Below, piece by piece: positions 16,493 to 23,727 of a stretch of 64,000 nt of DNA. Source of the stretch: an uncultured Flaviramulus sp. GTDB taxonomy: Bacteria; Bacteroidota; Bacteroidia; Flavobacteriales; Flavobacteriaceae. The position numbers and the translations under genes were made by a program. Location of the stretch: assembly GCA_947495125.1 (NCBI GenBank), contig CANLXL010000003.1, forward strand, positions 1 to 64,000. Direction: 5' to 3'. Each line of letters starts with the position of its first letter. Within the stretch, counting starts at the first letter, position 1. The notes under the pieces were generated by a model, which saw nothing but the letters and a program-made list of their open reading frames with translations, was not told the origin of the DNA and did not search any database.

Positions 16493-19400
16493 TTAGAATG
16501 TTATATTTAAATTAAACATATAAGACTTTGTGGACGGGTTTGTATAATAGTCCAGTCCTCTGGAATTTCCGACACCTGCAAAATTCTTGTCAGGATCGTT
16601 ACCAATCACATCAGTCCATAAAACCAAGTTTCTCCCTGTAACACTAAAGGCCACCGCCGATAATTTTAGTTTATCCAGCACTTTTTGCCCTAAGGAATAG
16701 GTTAGTGTTAATTCTCTTAAACGTGTCCAGGTGGCATCTTGCAACCAAAGTTCACTAAAGCCTCTGTTTCCCGCGCCATTACCGCGATACCAGTTTTGTT
16801 CTAAAAGCACGTCTCCGGCACCAAAATCGTATAGATTCCCTCTAACGATATCTCCCGCGGTATATGCGTTCCCGTTAACGTCTACAACACCGCCTGTTGG
16901 AATAGTCACTTTATTACCAGATTCTGCACTAAAACCTCTTTGCGAATTAATTTGTCTGGTCATATCATAAAAATCGCCGCCTTGAGAGTGTTCGAATAAC
17001 ACATTCATCGACAAGTTTTTAAATCCGAGATTAAACCCTAAACCTCCGGTCCAATCCGGATTCGGATCTCCAATGATATCATAAACAGGAGTTCCTACCG
17101 GAAACCCATTAGCATCCAATTCAATACTACCATCAGCATTTCGAGGCAGTTTACCTCCGAATATAGCTCCCATTTGGTATCCTTCAGCAGCTACAGAATC
17201 TCCGGTGCCAAATCCGGTTAGCGCTTGTATATCTGCTCCTGCTAAACTTGTTACCTCGTTTTTATTCGTTGCAAAGTTACCGTATGGTGAGAAGGACCAA
17301 TTATCATTATCTCTTAATAAATTAGCATTAAACTCAAACTCAAATCCACTATTTTTCATAGCTGCTCCATTGGTGTAAATACTCGTAAATCCACCACTGG
17401 GTGCTCTGTCTAAGGTTAAGAGAATATCCTCAATATCGTTGGTATAATAGGTAAAGCTTGTAGATAATACATTATTAAAAAAGCGTAATTCTAAACCACC
17501 TTCAATTTCAGTTTTTATTTCCGGTTTTAGATTTGCATTTCCTAGTTGGTTATCTAACCTGAAACCGCCTCCGTGGTTCGTTGAAGACAGGTTACCAAAA
17601 ATACCATTGCTATAGGTAAAATCACCTTCGTAATTGGTTGCACTTCTGTAAATACCCGGTTGAATACCGACTTTACCCCAGCTTAATCTGGCTTTTGCAA
17701 AGCTTATAAAACTGTCTTCCGGAAAAAACCCGGCGTCAGAAAATTGCCAGGCTGCACTAGCTGCCGGATAAAAGAATGGATCTTTAATGGTTGAGGCTGC
17801 TTCAACCGTACCCGACAGATCGATAAATAACTGATTATCAATCCCGAAATTGGCTGTTAGAAATCCTCTGTTAGACCTACGATGGCTAATAAAGTTATCT
17901 GCCTGAATGATCCTCGAATTATCTAAAGTATAAATTTCGTCATTAACAATAAAGTCACTTCCCACAGTAGTTTCTCTATTGAATTTTCTGTCGTTAACGT
18001 TCCAACCCAACACAAATGAGGACGTAATTTTATCCGTTAGATCTCTGTCATATTTAGCAATGGCATCGAAATTCAATTCGGTCGCCCCGATGCTTTCAAA
18101 CGTTAAGTTACCTTCTAATCGTGGTTGCGTTCCTGTTCTGGCCGATCCTCTCGGATACAAATAGGTTCTGTCGTCACTATAGGTATCAACACCACCTCTC
18201 AATTTCACGTTTAAACCTTCCACCGGAAAAACATCAAGTTCTGCAGAATAAATATGTCTATTAACAGTATTTGGTGCCTTTTGCTTATTAGTGGTCCATA
18301 AAGGATTGTTATAAAAAGGTCTTTCGCTTGCCCCGATTGGATTTCTATAGGATCTGTGACGTCCACTTGTTTCGGCTCCCGAAGCACTCACATAGGTACC
18401 AGTATAATCTTCAATATCGAAATCTGCAATATTTCTATAAAATCCAAGTAATAAACCCGCAGTGTTAGAGTTTTGCTGAATTCTATTCGCACTTACTCTG
18501 GAATATTTACCTTTAAGTTTTAAACTGATATAATCACTAAATTTTTTATTAGCACTTATATTGACCGTATGTCTTTTATAATCATTATTTCTAACCACCC
18601 CTTCATGATCTGTGTTCCCTAAACTGAAAAAGATATTACTGGTATCATCTCCACCGCTTATACTTACGGATTGCTCTAGTAAAACTCCGGTTTGGAATAC
18701 TTGATCAAAATTTTTGTCAAGGAATGTCTCTTTAGAGTTTTTCCCTCCATGAAGATTTGTCGTTGTTCCATCTGGAATATCATAATATGTTCTACCGGTT
18801 TGGTCTCCTATAAAGTAAGCTCCCGAAGTATCGAATGCATCTTCACCACCGGCTCTTGTAGATATTTCATCTCCCCAACCGTGTAGGTAGCCATATCTAA
18901 ATCGACCGCTTAAACCTTGTCCGTAGTTAGACTGCAGCGGTGCTGTTGCGGTTACTTCATCTAAAGCCAGTGAGGTTTTAAAAGACACTCTAAACCCTTT
19001 TTTTCCAGATTTCGTTGTAATAATCACTACCCCGTTGGAAGCACGAGACCCCCATAGTGCGGCCGCAGAAGCACCTTTTAAAACCTGAAGGGTTTCAATA
19101 TCATTCGGGTTAATATCATTTAAACGCGATTGTTGTGACGTACCGTTTCCTGTGGAAGAACTTGCGCCTCCCTGTGTGTTACTATTACTAACGGGAATTC
19201 CATCTATAATAATAAGTGGCTGTGTACTACCGAAGATTGTATTGGCCCCTCTAATTCGAATATTAGAACCCGATCCCGGATCACCATTAGATCGTGTAAT
19301 ATTAACACCAGACATTTTTCCTTGTATCGCGTTAGCCACCGAAGTTTCACCGGATCGTACCATAGCTTCCGATTTAACGCTGGATACGGCGCTACCTAGT

Positions 19401-20077
19401 TTATCCGTCCTTACTGCAAAACCTAATGCATTAATAACGACTTCATCTAAACTCGCAGCATCTTCTTCCAAAGCAACCGTTATTACCGTTTGATCTCCAA
19501 CAACAATTTCAACGGTTTTAAAGCCTATATAACTTATAACAAGTGTTGCGTCTTCATCCACATCCAAACTGAAATTTCCATCAAAATCGGTGGATGTTCC
19601 TGTAGATGTCCCTTTAACGATAACATTGACTCCTGGTAATGGGACACCAAAGTTATCGGTTATAGTACCTGTTATTTGTTTTTGCTGTTTTTTTTCAATA
19701 ACGATATCTTGTTTCTCATTAATGGCTATTGCATTATTATCCAAAACTTCAAAGTTGTAATTGCTAACGGAGAAACATTTTTTCAATAACCTGTTAAGTT
19801 TGATGGTTCCTTTGGTAATGCGAACCTTTGGCAGGTCTTTAAACAAATCGGTCTGATAAATAAATTTATAATCGGTCTGATTACTGATTAATTTAAAAAC
19901 TTCATCAATGGTCATCGTTTTATCCTGGTCTATTTTGACCTTAAAATTCTGAGATAACGCATCGTTTGGTGTCAAGCTGAAAACTACGGAACAGAAAAAG
20001 AATATTAGAGTTTTCATGATGATTGTTAACAGTTTTTTTCTATGAAAGAGCAAAACTTGAGTTAGATTAATTTTCAT
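16493..20077 (-). CDS. SusC/RagA TonB-dependent outer-membrane receptor with STN domain
   Basis: A 1194-residue TonB-dependent receptor. After a signal sequence (cleavage near NDALSQ) come an STN signalling domain (about residues 48-125, KTMTIDEVFKLISNQTDYKF), a carboxypeptidase-regulatory-like beta sandwich (about 138-212, ITGTITDNFGVPLPG), a plug (about 215-360, with IDGIPVSNSNTQGG) and a 22-strand barrel ending in FNLNITF. The STN domain contacts the FecR protein encoded just upstream, so this pore reports substrate binding to the sigma factor. The ATG at 20077 yields an N-terminal stretch beginning MKINLT. That stretch is conserved in the other two SusC proteins here, which supports this start over an internal Met. 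It forms a pump with the SusD encoded 11 bases downstream. Confidence 0.95.
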   Translation of the reverse strand: MKINLTQVLLFHRKKLLTIIMKTLIFFFCSVVFSLTPNDALSQNFKVKIDQDKTMTIDEVFKLISNQTDYKFIYQTDLFKDLPKVRITKGTIKLNRLLKKCFSVSNYNFEVLDNNAIAINEKQDIVIEKKQQKQITGTITDNFGVPLPGVNVIVKGTSTGTSTDFDGNFSLDVDEDATLVISYIGFKTVEIVVGDQTVITVALEEDAASLDEVVINALGFAVRTDKLGSAVSSVKSEAMVRSGETSVANAIQGKMSGVNITRSNGDPGSGSNIRIRGANTIFGSTQPLIIIDGIPVSNSNTQGGASSSTGNGTSQQSRLNDINPNDIETLQVLKGASAAALWGSRASNGVVIITTKSGKKGFRVSFKTSLALDEVTATAPLQSNYGQGLSGRFRYGYLHGWGDEISTRAGGEDAFDTSGAYFIGDQTGRTYYDIPDGTTTNLHGGKNSKETFLDKNFDQVFQTGVLLEQSVSISGGDDTSNIFFSLGNTDHEGVVRNNDYKRHTVNISANKKFSDYISLKLKGKYSRVSANRIQQNSNTAGLLLGFYRNIADFDIEDYTGTYVSASGAETSGRHRSYRNPIGASERPFYNNPLWTTNKQKAPNTVNRHIYSAELDVFPVEGLNVKLRGGVDTYSDDRTYLYPRGSARTGTQPRLEGNLTFESIGATELNFDAIAKYDRDLTDKITSSFVLGWNVNDRKFNRETTVGSDFIVNDEIYTLDNSRIIQADNFISHRRSNRGFLTANFGIDNQLFIDLSGTVEAASTIKDPFFYPAASAAWQFSDAGFFPEDSFISFAKARLSWGKVGIQPGIYRSATNYEGDFTYSNGIFGNLSSTNHGGGFRLDNQLGNANLKPEIKTEIEGGLELRFFNNVLSTSFTYYTNDIEDILLTLDRAPSGGFTSIYTNGAAMKNSGFEFEFNANLLRDNDNWSFSPYGNFATNKNEVTSLAGADIQALTGFGTGDSVAAEGYQMGAIFGGKLPRNADGSIELDANGFPVGTPVYDIIGDPNPDWTGGLGFNLGFKNLSMNVLFEHSQGGDFYDMTRQINSQRGFSAESGNKVTIPTGGVVDVNGNAYTAGDIVRGNLYDFGAGDVLLEQNWYRGNGAGNRGFSELWLQDATWTRLRELTLTYSLGQKVLDKLKLSAVAFSVTGRNLVLWTDVIGNDPDKNFAGVGNSRGLDYYTNPSTKSYMFNLNITF

Positions 20078-20089
20078 AAATTTGCATGT

Positions 20090-20175
20090 GTTAATTAGTT
20101 AGAAATAATTGATTAATTACCTAAAGGGGGAGGAAATGTTTGCGGTGAGATGTTAATACTTCCTGCCCTCTTTTT
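20090..20175 (+). ncRNA. Candidate antisense RNA over the susC 5' end (first module)
   Basis: On the plus strand, TTG at 20057-20059, 17 bases, then TAAATTTG at 20077-20084 fit the flavobacterial TTG-N17-TAnnTTTG promoter. About 75 bases on, AGGAA (20131-20135) pairs with TTCCT (20160-20164), flanked by G- and C-rich runs, and ends in five T at 20171-20175 on the fecR stop codon. The predicted transcript of about 85 bases would be antisense to the fecR-susC junction and the susC leader. Start is estimated from the -7 box. The same arrangement recurs at the other two susC genes. Confidence 0.4.
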
Positions 20176-21349
20176 ATTTTAAAATGATCGTTTTGTTATT
20201 TATTTCATAAGTATTAATGATTTTTGTTCTTTTAATTAAATTCAAAATATCTTCTATTTTTTGTGACCTTCCCAGCTCTCCGTTAAATTCAATATTTTCT
20301 AAAGACTTATCTTGAAAAATTATGGTCACGTCATACCATCTGGAAAGCACTGTCATAATTTCTTTTAAAGATTTCTTATAAAAAATAAATTCTCCATGAA
20401 TCCAGCCAATTTCGTTCTCGATATTGACTTCTCTAACTGCAATGGCGTTGCTTCGTATATCAAGCACGGACTGCTCACGAGGTTTTAAAATTTCTGACTT
20501 CTCATCGTTTTTAACCGAAACGCTACCTTCAACCAAGGTGGTATAAATAATAGGTTCATCTTGATAGGCCTTTATGTTAAACTCGGTTCCTAAAACCTCA
20601 ATTTCCTGAACATTGGTACGTATTTTAAACTTCGACCCTTTATGCTTTGTACTTGGTGACACCTCAAAATAGGCCTCGCCATAAATAAGTTCAACTTGTC
20701 GCAATTCACCTTCAACGAAACGCTCAGGATATTTTAATTGTGATTCAGAATTTAACCATACCTGAGTGCCATCAGCTAGCTTAATAAAAAACTGTCCGCC
20801 TCGGGGAATGGTAAGGTAGTTATATGCTATTTCCGGTTTTGTAGTCGCTTTGCTATTGTAAATTATTTCTTCACCATTACTGGAAATATGATCATCTGAA
20901 AAATCCTGGCCTTTTTCTAAAACAACATCGGTGCCATCTCCTAAAGTAAGTACAGCCTTATCGGTCCCTATTTTTATATTATTATTGACCACAACAGGGG
21001 TTACCGTCGGTGTATTCTTGGTATTAAAAACAAAGGTTAAAGAAATTAAGAGTACAACAGATGCTGCCGCGGCATATTTAAAAGGCTTTCTTTTATACCA
21101 TGGTATTATTTTGACTTGAGTTTCTTTACTTTTCTCTTTTCTAATACTAGCGATAATCTCCTTTTTAGCTGCCTCGGTATTAAATGATTTATACCCTAAG
21201 TCTGAAATGTAGTTAGACTCAATGTATTCTTTTAAAATCTCATCATACTGCGGGTCATCTAAAGAAGCATTAAGCGCTTCTAACTCGCTCGCGTTGATCG
21301 AGTTATTCAGGTATTTTATAATAAGTTCAATAAAATTTTCGGTTTTCAT
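20174..21349 (-). CDS. FecR-type anti-sigma factor
   Basis: A 391-residue single-span inner-membrane protein. The N-terminal cytoplasmic part (1-90) binds the sigma factor. A membrane helix lies near 93-109 (AAAASVVLLISLTFVF). The periplasmic FecR domain (about 125-290) carries YNYLTIPRGGQFFIKLADGT and VWLNSESQLKYPERF. The C-terminal DUF4974/STN-like domain (about 315-391) has KSLKEIMTVLSRWYDVTI and ends in NNKTIILK. It transmits the substrate signal from the STN domain of the SusC encoded downstream to the ECF sigma factor. In this module the sigma gene lies divergently across a 138-base spacer, unlike the two other modules where all genes run the same way. Confidence 0.93.
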   Translation of the reverse strand: MKTENFIELIIKYLNNSINASELEALNASLDDPQYDEILKEYIESNYISDLGYKSFNTEAAKKEIIASIRKEKSKETQVKIIPWYKRKPFKYAAAASVVLLISLTFVFNTKNTPTVTPVVVNNNIKIGTDKAVLTLGDGTDVVLEKGQDFSDDHISSNGEEIIYNSKATTKPEIAYNYLTIPRGGQFFIKLADGTQVWLNSESQLKYPERFVEGELRQVELIYGEAYFEVSPSTKHKGSKFKIRTNVQEIEVLGTEFNIKAYQDEPIIYTTLVEGSVSVKNDEKSEILKPREQSVLDIRSNAIAVREVNIENEIGWIHGEFIFYKKSLKEIMTVLSRWYDVTIIFQDKSLENIEFNGELGRSQKIEDILNLIKRTKIINTYEINNKTIILK

Positions 21350-21367
21350 TCTTTTATTTATCTATCT

Positions 21368-21394
21368 GGGTGACGAAGCCCAAATCGGTCACCC
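21368..21394. promoter_or_regulatory. Inverted repeat between the divergent fecR and sigma genes
   Basis: GGGTGAC at 21368-21374 and GTCACCC at 21388-21394 form a perfect seven-base inverted repeat in the 138-base divergent spacer, close to the fecR start. It could be an operator or a leader hairpin of fecR. Nearer the sigma gene, ACCGTT is repeated directly (21470-21475 and 21479-21484), just ahead of its TTG start codon. Confidence 0.35.
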
Positions 21395-21487
21395 TTATAA
21401 ATTCTGTTTTTTTTTATTTTATTAATTTAAATGTAACTTTAAGGCAAATACTATCGATATTAAATAATAACCGTTATAACCGTTACC

Positions 21488-22090
21488 TTGAAAATCAATT
21501 CAGAAGACGACACTAAGTTTCTTGATAAATTAAAACATGGCGATGAAGACTCCTACGCCTATCTCATTGAACGATACTATCAAAAATTATGTGTTTATGC
21601 CAATAGTTTAGTTAATGACTCGCTATCGGCTGAAGATATTGTTCAGAATGTTTTTATTAGATTTTGGAAACGAAGACAACGTTTAAGGGTTGAACACTCC
21701 TTGGAGAGTTTATTATATAAAGCTGTTTACAATGAATTTATCGATCAATATAGAAAATACCAGGTGCAATTAAAAGTTGAGAAACAATACTACCAACACC
21801 TTAATGCCATTGTTAACGATTATGATGATGAAAAAATAAAAAAAGCTATAAAATTAGTTTATAAAACTGTAGAAGCATTACCCCCAAAATGTAAAGAAGT
21901 TTTTCTTTTAAGTAAGAAAGAAGGACTGTCTAATGTAGAAATTGCCAACCACCTGAACATCTCCATTAAAACGGTAGAAGGACAAATATCAAAGGCGTTT
22001 AAGGTGATCAGAAAAGATTTGAAGGCTAAAGTTATGGGGCTTTTATTCTTGCTCTTTAAAACTAAAAAGGTTCCTGTTTCCAATAAATGA
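21488..22090 (+). CDS. ECF RNA polymerase sigma factor (Bacteroidota SusC-associated type)
   Basis: A 200-residue ECF sigma factor. Region 2 spans about residues 25-90 (SLSAEDIVQNVFIRFWKRR). Region 4 spans about 125-180 (LPPKCKEVFLLSKKEGLSNV, then EIANHLNISIKTVEGQ). The start must be the TTG at 21488: no in-frame ATG occurs between it and an upstream stop at 21461, nor in the first part of the gene. It is transcribed away from fecR and the SusCD operon, yet should be held inactive by that FecR. A hydrophobic C-terminal tail (VMGLLFLLFKTKK) is slightly unusual and might touch the membrane. Confidence 0.9.
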   Translation: MKINSEDDTKFLDKLKHGDEDSYAYLIERYYQKLCVYANSLVNDSLSAEDIVQNVFIRFWKRRQRLRVEHSLESLLYKAVYNEFIDQYRKYQVQLKVEKQYYQHLNAIVNDYDDEKIKKAIKLVYKTVEALPPKCKEVFLLSKKEGLSNVEIANHLNISIKTVEGQISKAFKVIRKDLKAKVMGLLFLLFKTKKVPVSNK

Positions 22091-22111
22091 ATGATTTATA
22101 TAATAGCTTAA

Positions 22112-22127
22112 GAGCATAGTTATGCTC
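22112..22127. terminator. Small hairpin between convergent sigma and DUF1501 genes
   Basis: GAGCAT at 22112-22117 pairs with ATGCTC at 22122-22127 around an AGTT loop, shortly after the sigma factor stop codon. It has no T-run. A weak terminator for the convergent pair is possible. The remaining bases up to 22281 show nothing else. Confidence 0.25.
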
Positions 22128-22281
22128 AAATTCTATGGAACCTTTAAGCTGTACAACACAAATAATACTGTTATAATTGAGGATCATGAATTTATAAGTT
22201 CAATGACCTCAATAATGGCTTTTAAAGCCCCTTAGATCTTCCTGTATTTTATATCCAAATTGCTAAAACGTTCATAAAGCA

Positions 22282-23718
22282 TCAAGCAAATAAATCTAAT
22301 AAAGGTTTGCCATGTCCATCTGGTGTGGTATAAAACGGCCTCCCTTCTATATTATAATTTGTTTCCGGATGTATACCCAAAGCATGATAAATGGACTGAT
22401 GTACCTGGTCTATAACTACAGGTTTTTCGATAGAATAACATGGTCGTTCATCTGCAGTTTTCCCATAAACTAATCCTTTTTTTACGCCTCCACCCCACAT
22501 CAAAATAGAACTTCCATCGGTAAAATGACGATGCATCCCATAAAATTTTTCATCGTTAATAATGGTTGGTTGTTGTACTTGATCTTTTACTTTTTCGCCC
22601 GGTCTTCCTTCTAAAATAGCATCTCTACTAAACTCACTAGCCAATACTATTAAGGTTCTTTCTAAATGCCCTGTTTCATCCAAATCTTTAATTAATTGTG
22701 CAATTGGTCCATCGATTAATGCTTTCATTTTTATTAACCTTAGGTGTCCATTTTCATGAGTATCCCATCCTAAAAAAGGTTCATATTCTGTAGAAACACT
22801 TACAAATCGTGCCCCATGCATTGCTAATCTTTTAGCCATCAAGCATCCCAACCCAAAACGCCCTGTATTATAAGTATCATACGATGATTTAGGCTCAAGG
22901 CTTAAATTGAAAACCTCCGATTCTGGTGAATTTAAAAGCGCATAAGATTGCTCCATCGACCGCATTAGAGATGCTCTTTGATAACCACTTGCCTGCTCCA
23001 TAAGCGCACTCTTATTTGTTAATTCTTTGTACAATTTATTTCTAGCTTCAAATCGTTTTAATGACATGCCTTGAGGTGGCTTCACACTTTCCAATCCACT
23101 GGAAGGGTCTGGTATTAAAAAAGGGCCATACTCACTACCCAAAAATCCGGCCGAATGAAAGGCTTTTAATTCCTCGGCTTCACCTACCGTAAAACGTTGT
23201 CCAATGGATATAAATGGTGGGATTACAGGGTTTACAGGGCCTAACTCCTTAGCAATCCATGCACCAATATGTGGTGCCTGAACCGATTGTGGAGGCTCGT
23301 AACACGTATGCCAATGATATTGATGACGTGTATGTAAAATATGCCCTAAATCGGCCGATCTATAAGATCGAATAATCGCTCCTTTATCCATCACAGATCC
23401 TATAGATTCTAATCCTTTCGAGAAATAAAGATCGTCGACGGCCGTAGGTATCTTAGGAAACGTACTCAAAACACGTTTACTCTCCACGCCTTTAGAATAT
23501 GGGGTATACTTTTTAGGGTCGAATGTCTCTGTGTGCGCCATACCTCCAGCCATCCAAAGCAATATTACAGTATCAGCGGTAGAGGTATCTATAGGTTCTA
23601 AATTAGAACACGAGCTTAAAAAACTCGCTGTGGGAATACTAATAGATGCCGCTGAAAGGCTTGCCGCTCCCATTTTTTTTATAAACGCTCTTCGTGAATT
23701 GATTTTCGATCTGCTCAT
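22282..23718 (-). CDS. DUF1501 domain-containing protein with Tat signal
   Basis: A 478-residue protein of the DUF1501 family, a sulfatase/alkaline-phosphatase-like fold. It has a twin-arginine leader (SRRAFIKKMG) followed by a hydrophobic stretch and Cys. DUF1501 hallmarks include VILLWMAGGMAHTETFDPK near the N-terminus, FVSVSTEYEPFLGWDTHENG and LIVLASEFSRD. Members are typically encoded directly after a DUF1549/DUF1553 cytochrome-type protein in Planctomycetota and Bacteroidota, and that pair is present here with a nine-base gap. The family has no settled enzymatic role. Tat export suggests folding, possibly with a metal, before translocation. Confidence 0.9.
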   Translation of the reverse strand: MSRSKINSRRAFIKKMGAASLSAASISIPTASFLSSCSNLEPIDTSTADTVILLWMAGGMAHTETFDPKKYTPYSKGVESKRVLSTFPKIPTAVDDLYFSKGLESIGSVMDKGAIIRSYRSADLGHILHTRHQYHWHTCYEPPQSVQAPHIGAWIAKELGPVNPVIPPFISIGQRFTVGEAEELKAFHSAGFLGSEYGPFLIPDPSSGLESVKPPQGMSLKRFEARNKLYKELTNKSALMEQASGYQRASLMRSMEQSYALLNSPESEVFNLSLEPKSSYDTYNTGRFGLGCLMAKRLAMHGARFVSVSTEYEPFLGWDTHENGHLRLIKMKALIDGPIAQLIKDLDETGHLERTLIVLASEFSRDAILEGRPGEKVKDQVQQPTIINDEKFYGMHRHFTDGSSILMWGGGVKKGLVYGKTADERPCYSIEKPVVIDQVHQSIYHALGIHPETNYNIEGRPFYTTPDGHGKPLLDLFA

Positions 23719-23727
23719 CTTTTTTAA

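Noticed and set aside
5107..22090. Reading the first SusCD locus as a polysaccharide utilisation locus
   Set aside because: No glycoside hydrolase, polysaccharide lyase, esterase or sulfatase is present; the enzymes act on peptide and glutamyl bonds.
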